From assembly GCA_003511785.1 (NCBI GenBank), contig DOIS01000322.1:1-8799 (forward strand): 8,799 bases of DNA. The letters are read 5' to 3'. Positions 1 through 5,360 of this stretch are shown here, one piece after another (position 1 is the first letter of the stretch; each line of letters opens with the position of its first letter). Position numbers and translations under genes: made by a program. Below the pieces are notes generated by a model. That model made no database searches, was not told the origin of the DNA, and was given only the letters and a program-made list of their open reading frames with translations. The DNA comes from Paracoccaceae bacterium (GTDB taxonomy: Bacteria; Pseudomonadota; Alphaproteobacteria; Rhodobacterales; Rhodobacteraceae).

Positions 1-411
1 GGCGCCACGTCGGGTGCCGGACGCGCCGGCCTCGCGCAAGGCGGCGCGCAAGGCCTCCACCTTCGGCAGATCCTCGAAGGGCAGGGGTGCGGTGACGAGT
101 TCCACCGGCACGACGCTGCGCGCCCAGTCCAGCAGCGCGGCGCGCACCGGGCCGGGGTCCGATTTGCGGAACTTGGTGTCGAGCAGGATTTCGACCGTCC
201 CGATGTCGGTGCCCTCCAGCGTGACCGTATTGGCGTCGCGCCGGGCCACATGGCCGCCCAGACCGGCCACGACAACCTCGGCCACGCGGTCTTCATGCAG
301 CCCGCCGAACTCGATCTCGACGCCGGTGCGGCGTGGGGCCCCGGCCTCGGTCCGACCCTGCGGCAATGGAAGGAAGCGGTCGGCGCGGGCGCTGTCTGCC
401 AGGCTGGGCAT
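1..411 (-). CDS. Putative amidoligase (PF12224-like), N-terminal part, cut by window edge
   Basis: Reading the minus strand from the ATG at 411 gives an open frame of 137 codons that runs off the window at base 1. Residues 30-38 read GVEIEFGGL and residues 103-115 read VELVTAPLPFEDL. The E-x-E strand followed by a 'VE-VT-PL' strand and the preceding FLPLP segment are what I know from the amidoligase_2 family, relatives of the glutamine synthetase/GCS fold that are predicted to make ATP-dependent amide bonds on peptides or amines. The ATG lies 7 bp after the stop of the sensor kinase gene, with no strong Shine-Dalgarno, so it is probably translated as the last visible member of the ecfG-kinase operon. 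A partner gene (often a glutamine-amidotransferase-like hydrolase) would lie outside. Family assignment is from motif recall; the substrate is unknown. The plus-strand ORFs over this stretch are shadows. Confidence 0.68.
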   Translation of the reverse strand, partial: MPSLADSARADRFLPLPQGRTEAGAPRRTGVEIEFGGLHEDRVAEVVVAGLGGHVARRDANTVTLEGTDIGTVEILLDTKFRKSDPGPVRAALLDWARSVVPVELVTAPLPFEDLPKVEALRAALREAGASGTRRGA

Positions 412-418
412 CCCAGGA

Positions 419-1660
419 TCACCGGGCCAGAAGCGATTGGGTGCCGGGGATCTCCTGGTCTTCCGGCGCGGCCTCGAACGCGGCTGGATGGAAGCCGACA
501 GTCAGGCGATAACGCCCCTCCGCCGCGTCGCGCTCGACCTCGCCCTCCAATTGCATGGCGAAGGCGTCGATCAGCTGAGCACCCAGAGAGCGCCCGCCGC
601 CGGAGGCGGCCTCTTCCTCCGGAGAGATCGAGTTCTCGACTTCCAGAACAATGGTTGCCTCGTCCGTTTCGCGCAATGAGACCTGGATATAGTCCTCTCC
701 CGCCGTGTTGGCGGCATGATAATCCAGTGCGTTGGAGAACGCCTCGACACTCAGCAGGGCCAACTGCCCGGCCTGGTCGGGCGTCAGGGCAATCGGGTCC
801 AGCGCGAAGGAGATGCGTGTGTCGTCCGTCCGGCCGGACAGCGACACGGACAATTGGCGCAGCAACGGTTCGATCAAGGTGTCCATGCGCACGCTGGCAA
901 AGGAGGCCGACTCGTAAAGCCCGCGATAGACGCTGGCCAGACCGCTCAGGCGGCTTTGCAGGCGCGTGATCTTGTGGCGCACTTCCGGGTTGTCGGTCTT
1001 GCGCAACTCCATGTTCAGGATCGAACTGATGAGCTGAAGGTTGTTCTTCACCCTGTGATGCACCTCGCGGAGCAGCACGCCGCGCTCATGGAGCGTGTTC
1101 TCCAACTCGGCCTCGTCTCGCAGGATCTTGCGCGCCATCTGCTCGAAAATGCGGTTGATGGTGTACAATTCGCGCGAGGAGGTATCGCGCCCGTCATACT
1201 GAAGGACACGCCGGCCGCTGGCAAAACGGCGCATACGCTTGCCCAGGGCCGAGAGCGGACGCACCGCCAGGAAGTACAAAGCCGAGAGCGCGATCATAAG
1301 GCCCGCCAGCCACATGGCGATGGTGAAGAACAGCGTTGTCCGTTCGGGCGACCCCTCGGACAGGAAGTCCTGGGATGGGTCCCAACTGGCCAGGGCAAAG
1401 GCCTCGCCCGGATAGATCGGGGTCACCGAAAAGTAGCGGATCACTCCGTCGCCGGTGCGCGCCTCGAAATTCCTCGGCGCAAGTTCGCCCAGCGTGGTCA
1501 GGTCGATATTGCCCGGCAGGATGCTTTCAAGCGGTTGCGTCGCCATGTCCGCGGTCAGCAACTCGCCCTTGGCGTTGAAGGTCACCAGGTCGAGCGCCTC
1601 GGGGATCTGTCTGGTTTCGCGCGCTTCACGCATCGATATGGCGTTGATCGACATCGACAC
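419..1660 (-). CDS. Open kinase-core fragment of the split histidine kinase
   Basis: This is the longest intact frame of the broken kinase: 413 codons from an internal ATG (1660) to TGA (419). It contains the membrane-proximal half of the sensor, the second transmembrane helix (fragment residues about 108-133), a HAMP-like segment (134-156), the H-box with HRVKN at 202-206 and the ATPase domain to the end. The N-box Asn is residue 310 with Glu306 before it. The usual D-x-G-x-G box reads VENSISPEEE, so the Asp and Gly residues are not there in standard form. There is no good Shine-Dalgarno before 1660 and the same frame stays open upstream to the G-run, so 1660 is only the first ATG of the fragment and not a believable natural start. 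Whether this fragment is ever made is unknown. Confidence 0.6.
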   Translation of the reverse strand: MSMSINAISMREARETRQIPEALDLVTFNAKGELLTADMATQPLESILPGNIDLTTLGELAPRNFEARTGDGVIRYFSVTPIYPGEAFALASWDPSQDFLSEGSPERTTLFFTIAMWLAGLMIALSALYFLAVRPLSALGKRMRRFASGRRVLQYDGRDTSSRELYTINRIFEQMARKILRDEAELENTLHERGVLLREVHHRVKNNLQLISSILNMELRKTDNPEVRHKITRLQSRLSGLASVYRGLYESASFASVRMDTLIEPLLRQLSVSLSGRTDDTRISFALDPIALTPDQAGQLALLSVEAFSNALDYHAANTAGEDYIQVSLRETDEATIVLEVENSISPEEEAASGGGRSLGAQLIDAFAMQLEGEVERDAAEGRYRLTVGFHPAAFEAAPEDQEIPGTQSLLAR

Positions 1661-1732
1661 GAACCCCAGGAACTCGTCGTCGGGCGAATAGACGGGCTGA
1701 CTGATGATGACCGGCTGGCGGGATGCGCCGCC

Positions 1733-1741
1733 GGGGGGGGG
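1733..1741. repeat. Nine-G homopolymer (C9 on coding strand) at a frameshift
   Basis: A run of nine G on the plus strand reads as C9 in the kinase gene, in the codons after Thr-Phe-Asn. With nine C the frame passes into a dead frame (PPPAAHPAS and on). With ten or seven C it would join the sensor-domain frame (GGASRQPVIISQP and on). The tract therefore sits exactly at one of the two breaks. Such tracts are both a classic source of sequencing error and a classic site of slipped-strand switching. Confidence 0.9.
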
Positions 1742-2224
1742 TTGAAGGTCACGCTTTCACGCGGCTCGGCAAACAGATCGACCGCCGCCGGTTCGGCCCG
1801 AAAATCGAAATAGGTATTCATGCTGTTGCAAGTGGTTTCACCGCCGTTGCGGAGAAAACCCACGAACTGCGTGTCCGGGATCGTCGCGAGGCTCTGCTCC
1901 ATGATTTGGGAACAGCGCTCGCCCTGCGGATCGAGAAGCGCCAAGGCATTGGCCAATCCCTTGACCAAGCCGAAAGCCCCCAGGATCGCATCGCGCTCGG
2001 GCTGGGCGCGCGGACGGCCTGGCTTTCCAGTTCGTCCAGATAGGAGGCTTTGGTGCGCTCCTCAGCCTTGTTGACCTGCGACACCGCGATCATGCCGATC
2101 GGAAGGATGGCGATGCTCAACAGAAAACCGATGGAAACCAGCAGGCTCTTGATGCGGCCGGGGACTGCGTCATCCGGGCCGTCCAGCCACAAGCTCTGAT
2201 CGGGATCGGCACTCATCTCGCCTC

Positions 2225-2800
2225 TCACAGGCTGGACCCATAGCCGCAGGTCGACATCGCGGCCAAGGTCATTCGATCGGTCAATTCGGCCCCCGGGTCC
2301 GAACCCAGCCCGAGGTTTTCGGATAGGACGCCACGGGCACGGGCGACTCGGCTTTTGATCGTGCCCACGGCGCAGCCGCTTATTTGTGCAGCTTCTGCAT
2401 AGGACAGACCCTGCAATCCTACAAGCCCCAGTGCCTCGCGCTGGGTTGCTGGTAGGGCCACGAGGGCACGGGCGAAATCGGACAATGCCAGCCATCCATC
2501 ATGGTCGGGCTGCCGCGACAGGCCTTCGAGCAAGCGTTCGTCCAACTCGGTTTCTTCGCGCCACGATCGGCGCCGGTCGGAGAAGTAGCTGTTCCTGAGA
2601 ATCGTCAAGAGCCAGGCCCGCATGTTGGTGCCCGGCTCGAAGCTGTCGATGTTCGCCAGCGCCTTGATCAATGTCTCTTGCACGAGGTCGTCTGCTTTGT
2701 CTCGGTTCGGGGCGAGGGTCCGGGCGAAGGCGCGCAGCGGTCCGAGATGAGTGGTGATCTCGTCCCGGGGATCTGGCGGCATCGGGGGCGGACCGCTCAT
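2225..2800 (-). CDS. ecfG: EcfG-type extracytoplasmic-function sigma factor (general stress response)
   Basis: A 191-residue ECF sigma factor. Region 2 is at about residues 24-77, with the DDLVQETLIKAL core-binding helix and NMRAWLLTILRNSYFSDRRR, which is characteristic of the EcfG/ECF15 group. Region 4 is at about 116-156, with LPATQREAL, GLSYAEAAQI and GTIKSRVARAR, the helix-turn-helix that reads the -35 element. A tail of about 30 residues (ENLGLGSDPG to GYGSSL) follows. The start at 2800 is chosen because GGGGGC lies about 10 bp before it and the preceding small ORF stops one base upstream; a longer frame up to 2905 has no family support. EcfG is normally held by the anti-sigma factor NepR and freed by phosphorylated PhyR. 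The gene is followed after 8 bp by the stress sensor kinase and preceded by an EcfG-type promoter, implying autoregulation. NepR and PhyR are not recognisable in the window, so a secondary EcfG paralogue is possible. Confidence 0.9.
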   Translation of the reverse strand: MSGPPPMPPDPRDEITTHLGPLRAFARTLAPNRDKADDLVQETLIKALANIDSFEPGTNMRAWLLTILRNSYFSDRRRSWREETELDERLLEGLSRQPDHDGWLALSDFARALVALPATQREALGLVGLQGLSYAEAAQISGCAVGTIKSRVARARGVLSENLGLGSDPGAELTDRMTLAAMSTCGYGSSL

Positions 2801-2801
2801 T

Positions 2802-2969
2802 TCATTCGCTGCCCCCTTCAAGCCACTCCGGGAATTGGCAGCAGGCGCGGGGAGAGGCCCCGTGCGGGGCGCTTGAAGGTGGTGGGCGGTGATCTTGCCA
2901 GCCAAGGCCGGGCGGAGCGGTTTCGTGCCGCGATGCCCGGGCCGGGCCGTGTGTCTGAGGCGTGGTCAT
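2802..2969 (-). CDS. Possible 55-residue small ORF coupled to ecfG (nepR position)
   Basis: A 55-codon ORF starts at ATG 2969, about 40 bases after the expected start of transcription from the EcfG promoter. Its TGA (2802-2804) is one base from the ecfG ATG at 2800, which is a coupled arrangement. Size and place are what one expects for nepR, but the protein (MTTPQTHGPARASRHE at the start, FPEWLEGGSE at the end) is rich in Pro, His and Ala and lacks the NepR helices and the 'P-x-RF-x-x-LL' type motif. The other two minus frames also lack it. The Shine-Dalgarno is poor and codon bias is weaker than in ecfG. It could be a leader peptide, a diverged anti-sigma factor, or chance. I do not recognise it. 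Confidence 0.28.
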   Translation of the reverse strand: MTTPQTHGPARASRHETAPPGLGWQDHRPPPSSAPHGASPRACCQFPEWLEGGSE

Positions 2970-3018
2970 TTGAGCGGTCTTTTCGGAAGGCGATGGATGC
3001 AATTGCAAGCGACGGGTC

Positions 3019-3044
3019 AACGCCGAAGGGGCGGGTCAGGTTCC
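3019..3044 (-). promoter_or_regulatory. EcfG-dependent promoter of the ecfG operon
   Basis: On the minus strand this reads GGAAC, 17 bp, CGTT, the alphaproteobacterial general-stress promoter consensus (GGAAC-N16/17-CGTT). The -35 is at 3040-3044 and the -10 at 3019-3022. It points at ecfG, about 210 bp upstream of the sigma-factor start and about 40-50 bases before the small ORF at 2969. It suggests positive autoregulation of ecfG. The rest of the roughly 300-bp gap between ecfG and the PRC-barrel gene (2801-3102) holds only the small ORF and a T-rich tract on the minus strand around 3079-3090 without a clear hairpin. Confidence 0.75.
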
Positions 3045-3102
3045 CAAAGAGAGCCAGATCGCCCGCGCATCCGAAGACCAAAAAAGAAAAGCCTCAGATA
3101 AG

Positions 3103-3750
3103 TCAGCCACCGGTATCGGGCGCAACCACCAGGTGGGTGCCCTGTTCGGCGACATGGCGCACCGCGCCATACGGCACCTTGCGCCCCGTACTTGATAGCA
3201 GGCTGCTTTCGCCGACTTCGAGCGCGACGATCTGAAGGCTGTCGGGATCGACGAGGATGTCCAGCACCTCGCCCTCCTCTCCATGATCGCTGAACACCGG
3301 CAGACCGATCCACGCGCCGACCTTCTGCAAGCGTGTGACCAAGCGGTCGGCGGTGCCGCGCCCCGGTTCCGCTTCCTCTGCGCCCGTCTCCATGTCCCGC
3401 ATCTGCTCGTGAATGAGCATTGGAGCAAAGGCATTGCCGAACGGGCCGACGATCACCGGCGGCCACGAGGTCATGTCGGTGATGTCCCTGCGGTTGCCAT
3501 CGTTCCACGCGGGTGCGTGTTTCAACTCGGAGTCCCCAAGGGCGATGTGCCAGGCGCCGCCCTCCTGCTCCGGCGCGCGCAGATAGTTGGCCTGAACCAA
3601 GACCTCGTCCACGTTCAGCCAACCACCGATGTCGAGGGCCACATAGCGGAGTATCCCGTCATCGATATTAAAGAACGCTTCCCGCAAGGTGCAACGGCGG
3701 TCACCCGCCTCCAGCGTCGAGCCGAGAATGTCCTTGAGCGATTGCGGCAT
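3103..3750 (-). CDS. PRC-barrel domain protein with two PRC-barrels
   Basis: A 215-residue soluble protein with no signal peptide or membrane helix. Two beta-rich PRC-barrel-like units are visible. The first spans about residues 5-85 (KDILGSTLEAGDRR, ILRYVALDIGGWLN, then ALGDSELKHAP). The second spans about 146-210 (IGLPVFSDHGEEGEVLDILV, IVALEVGESSLLS, KVPYGAVRHV). PRC-barrels occur in the photosynthetic reaction-centre H subunit, RimM and many stress-linked bacterial proteins, where they bind protein or RNA partners. The start at 3750 is well set by AGGAGG (3758-3763) at good spacing. It lies 42 bp downstream of the small gene at 3793-4059 and probably shares its EcfG promoter, so induction by general stress is likely. 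The exact partner is unknown; the family call is strong. Confidence 0.83.
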   Translation of the reverse strand: MPQSLKDILGSTLEAGDRRCTLREAFFNIDDGILRYVALDIGGWLNVDEVLVQANYLRAPEQEGGAWHIALGDSELKHAPAWNDGNRRDITDMTSWPPVIVGPFGNAFAPMLIHEQMRDMETGAEEAEPGRGTADRLVTRLQKVGAWIGLPVFSDHGEEGEVLDILVDPDSLQIVALEVGESSLLSSTGRKVPYGAVRHVAEQGTHLVVAPDTGG

Positions 3751-3792
3751 GTTTGGGCCTCCTGAAAGCGCTTTTTAACCCGTCGGGCCGAA

Positions 3793-4059
3793 TCAATCGG
3801 TCTCGCGGTCCCGCGGATTAGAGGGTGTCTCGGATGGCTTCCCGGAGTCGCGTCGATCCCGCAGGGGCGTAATTTCGCCGCTGGTGCCCATCTTCGCGCC
3901 CCCGGCCTCTCCATCGGTTTCCATCGGGGCCGCCGCCGGCTCGTCCTCGCGGCGCTCGCGGAACGGCTCGACCATGCGGCGGCGGGCCTTCTCGCTGCGG
4001 GAGATCGTGTCTGCGCCGGATGAGGTGTCGGCGGTCGGCTTCTTGTCCTTCTGCGTCAT
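3793..4059 (-). CDS. Small charged, disordered stress-associated protein (unknown function)
   Basis: An 88-residue protein starting MTQKDKKPTADTSSG and ending NPRDRETD. It is highly hydrophilic, rich in Arg, Glu, Asp, Pro and Thr, has one short possible helix around residues 20-40 (ISRSEKARRRMVEPFRER), and no hydrophobic core, so most of it should be disordered. The start at 4059 is chosen because GGAGG (4067-4071) lies 7 bp upstream. The longer frame beginning at 4119 would start inside the promoter -10 and is rejected. An exact EcfG promoter lies about 50 bp upstream, making it the first gene of a unit with the PRC-barrel gene. I do not recognise a family; the stress-regulated context is the only functional clue. 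Confidence 0.62.
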   Translation of the reverse strand: MTQKDKKPTADTSSGADTISRSEKARRRMVEPFRERREDEPAAAPMETDGEAGGAKMGTSGEITPLRDRRDSGKPSETPSNPRDRETD

Positions 4060-4117
4060 AGGATTGCCTCCGGGGTCGGGCGGGCCGTGCGCAAGGCGCC
4101 GCCGGGTTACGAAGAAC

Positions 4118-4142
4118 AACGCGCATTACCGCTTATTGTTCC
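4118..4142 (-). promoter_or_regulatory. EcfG-dependent promoter for the 88-residue/PRC-barrel unit
   Basis: The minus strand reads GGAAC (4138-4142), 16 bp, CGTT (4118-4121), an exact match to the general-stress sigma consensus. Transcription would start near 4110, giving a leader of about 50 bases to the ATG at 4059. It is back-to-back with a plus-strand EcfG-like promoter 38 bp away. Confidence 0.78.
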
Positions 4143-4179
4143 ACCTGAGCGGTCCGGCTCGACAAATCCGTGAGGCAAG

Positions 4180-4205
4180 GGAACCCGGTCGGGGGGATCG
4201 GTGTT
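4180..4205 (+). promoter_or_regulatory. Near-consensus EcfG promoter for the plus-strand stress operon
   Basis: GGAAC at 4180-4184, 17 bp, then TGTT at 4202-4205. The -35 is exact and the -10 differs from CGTT at one base. Transcription would start near 4212, about 80 bases before the microprotein start. The match is weaker than the two minus-strand promoters but spacing and context (divergent stress operons) support it. Confidence 0.58.
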
Positions 4206-4227
4206 GTGGGGATAGCCAAGCCGCCGG

Positions 4228-4263
4228 GCCGTCCCGCGGCACCGCAACGACAAGAGGGACGGC
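4228..4263 (+). promoter_or_regulatory. Leader hairpin between EcfG-like promoter and microprotein
   Basis: GCCGTCCC at 4228-4235 pairs perfectly with GGGACGGC at 4256-4263, an 8-bp stem. The 20-base apical part contains a small internal pairing (GCGG/CCGC at 4236-4245). It lies in the predicted 5' leader, about 27 bases before the start at 4290. No U-run follows, so it is not a standard terminator. It may affect mRNA stability or be incidental in GC-rich DNA. Confidence 0.35.
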
Positions 4264-4289
4264 GTCGCACGCCCGGCGCCGGAAACGAC

Positions 4290-4358
4290 ATGCACAGCAT
4301 TTTCTACATCATCGGCGTCATCGTCGTGGCGCTCGCCGTTCCCAGCCTCGTGGCTTGA
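4290..4358 (+). CDS. Possible 22-residue single-pass membrane microprotein
   Basis: ATG at 4290 opens a 22-codon frame (MHSIFYIIGVIVVALAVPSL, then Val-Ala) ending TGA at 4356-4358. Almost the whole peptide is one hydrophobic helix with a His near the N-terminus and no charged residue. Tiny 'IIYIIGxIVVVLAVLSF'-like peptides are something I recall from alphaproteobacterial stress loci, although I cannot name a family. Upstream, GGAAACGAC gives a weak Shine-Dalgarno. The same frame is open back to 4170, but those codons overlap the promoter and do not look coding. It lies between the EcfG-like promoter and the LEA-like gene, so it would be the first gene of that operon. Too short for most gene finders. 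Confidence 0.5.
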   Translation: MHSIFYIIGVIVVALAVPSLVA

Positions 4359-4401
4359 GGTTCGGGCACACGGCCCCGTCATCACCGCAATGGAGGACCC
4401 C

Positions 4402-4941
4402 ATGGCGCAGACAGACAACAAGACCACTCAAACGGACAAGCCCATTCAGGACATGGCCAAGGACACCGCAGACGCCGCCAAGGCGCGCGGGGAAAGCCTG
4501 GCCGACCAGGCGCGCAGCGCTGCGAAGGACGGGCTGGAGCGCGGCAAGCAGGAGGTTCACGCCCGGGCCGAAGGGGCCCGTGACGCGGCCGTGGACGAGA
4601 CCCGCGAAACCGGCGAGGCGATCCGCGAGGCCGGCGAGCGCTTCGAGGACGGAGATTACCGTTACGCCGCCGCGATGCAGATCGCCGACACGCTGGATGG
4701 TGTCGCCATGAGCTTGCGGGAACGCGACCTGGACGACGTGCGCCGCGATGTCGAAGGTTTCGCCCGGCGCAACCCGGTGCTGTTCTTCGCTGGCGCTGCG
4801 CCCTGCGGCGCCGGCTACAACGCGGCGGCTTATGACGACCGCGCCGACATCGTCGATTACCCTGGCACGACCAAGCCGCAGCCGCCGGTGACGCCCGGTG
4901 CCTCTGTCGGTGCGCGCGGCGTCCATGGTGGAGGTGCGTGA
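4402..4941 (+). CDS. LEA-like/DUF883 (YqjD)-like helical stress protein
   Basis: A 179-residue protein starting at ATG 4402 with GGAGG about 6 bp upstream; an ATG at 4390 in frame is less well placed. Residues about 10-85 form a long amphipathic, Ala/Lys/Glu/Asp/Arg-rich helix with 'DAAKARGESLADQARSAAKD'-type repeats, as in LEA-like and nutrient-deprivation-induced proteins. A C-terminal region with RRNPVLFFAGAA (about residues 125-136) matches the start of the membrane anchor that ends such proteins, as in DUF883/YqjD. Here the hydrophobic run stops early and becomes PCGAGYNAAAYDD, followed by a Pro/Gly-rich tail. Its stop overlaps the next gene's ATG by one base (TGATG), so it is coupled to the holin-like gene as yqjD is followed by yqjE. 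Likely a stress-induced, envelope-associated protein; the anchor may be altered by a local frame error. Confidence 0.75.
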   Translation: MAQTDNKTTQTDKPIQDMAKDTADAAKARGESLADQARSAAKDGLERGKQEVHARAEGARDAAVDETRETGEAIREAGERFEDGDYRYAAAMQIADTLDGVAMSLRERDLDDVRRDVEGFARRNPVLFFAGAAPCGAGYNAAAYDDRADIVDYPGTTKPQPPVTPGASVGARGVHGGGA

Positions 4942-5360
4942 TGACCCACAAGTTTGATACCGAGACGACCCCGCCGCCCGGCGTTGAGCCTACCCGCTCG
5001 ATGATCGCGGAAGTGCTGGAGCGCCTCAGCAACCTCGTGCGCAAGGAGATCGATCTGGCGCGGGCCGAGTTGAACGAGAATTTCAACCGTGCCGCCGTGG
5101 CCGTGGGCCTAATCGTGGGCGCGTTGGTGATTGCGCTGACCGCGCTTGACGTGCTGGCGGCCGCCTTGGTCGCCGCCATTGCCGAACTGGACATCGAAGC
5201 CGGCTGGGCCGCCCTGATCGTGGGCGTGGCTCTGGCCTTGGTCGCCTGGGGCATGGCCCGCAAGGGAATGAACGATCTGAAACTTTCCAGCCTCGCACCG
5301 ACGCGCACCAGCGAAAACGTGCAGCGTGACGCGAAGGCCATAAAGGAGAACCTGAAATGA
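4941..5360 (+). CDS. Phage-holin-superfamily membrane protein (PF07332, YqjE-like)
   Basis: A 139-residue protein with the classic layout of this family. A cytoplasmic amphipathic helix (residues about 18-48, SMIAEVLERLSNLVRKEIDL and ARAELNENF) is followed by two membrane helices (AVAVGLIVGALVIALTALDV and WAALIVGVALALVAWGMARK) and a short charged tail. The start at 4941 has GGAGG 7 bp upstream and overlaps the previous stop by one base; the codon before it (GTG, 4938) is an unlikely alternative start. The next gene's ATG at 5357 overlaps this gene's end by 4 bases (ATGA). Despite the family name these are housekeeping or stress envelope proteins, not lysis genes, and no phage genes are near. 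E. coli YqjE sits in the same order after YqjD. Expected to be induced by EcfG through the operon promoter. Confidence 0.88.
   Translation: MTHKFDTETTPPPGVEPTRSMIAEVLERLSNLVRKEIDLARAELNENFNRAAVAVGLIVGALVIALTALDVLAAALVAAIAELDIEAGWAALIVGVALALVAWGMARKGMNDLKLSSLAPTRTSENVQRDAKAIKENLK

Larger units (their letters stand above)
419..2216 (-). pseudogene. HRXXN-family membrane sensor histidine kinase, two frameshifts
   Basis: The locus starts at ATG 2216 (SD GAGAGG), 8 bp after the ecfG stop, and ends at 419. Three frames carry one protein. Frame 1 (2216 to about 2008) has a cytoplasmic N-terminus and a membrane helix (LLVSIGFLLSIAILPIG). Frame 2 (about 2008 to 1741) starts the extracytoplasmic sensor. 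Frame 3 (about 1733 to 419) holds the rest of the sensor (PVIISQPVYSPDDEFLGF), a second helix, a HAMP-like linker, a HisKA_2 H-box HHRVKNNLQ (phospho-His codon at 1055-1057), the N-box SVEAFSNAL and the G2-like SLGAQLIDAF. The locus is 1798 bp; adding one base at each break gives 1800 bp, about 599 residues, a normal length. HRXXN kinases phosphorylate PhyR in the general stress response, and the neighbouring ecfG fits that role. As written the gene cannot make the full protein; sequencing error, decay or phase variation are all possible. Confidence 0.88.

Noticed and set aside
716..1813. Long plus-strand open frame (365 codons) opposite the kinase
   Set aside because: It mirrors the kinase codon pattern, has low-complexity Gln/His/Arg-rich translation and no domain; the minus strand has clear HisKA_2 motifs.
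2818..3081. NepR in other minus-strand frames upstream of ecfG
   Set aside because: None of the three frames shows the paired helices or the RF-x-x-LL type motif expected of NepR.
3075..3102. Terminator after the PRC-barrel gene from the T-rich minus-strand tract
   Set aside because: CTTTTCTTTTTT is present but I could not find a stem in front of it.
3793..4119. Longer 108-codon version of the small disordered protein
   Set aside because: Its ATG at 4119 lies in the -10 of the EcfG promoter; the ATG at 4059 has a good GGAGG site.
4941..5360. Prophage signal from the 'phage holin' family name
   Set aside because: PF07332 proteins are common chromosomal envelope proteins; no other phage-like gene, attachment site or integrase is seen.
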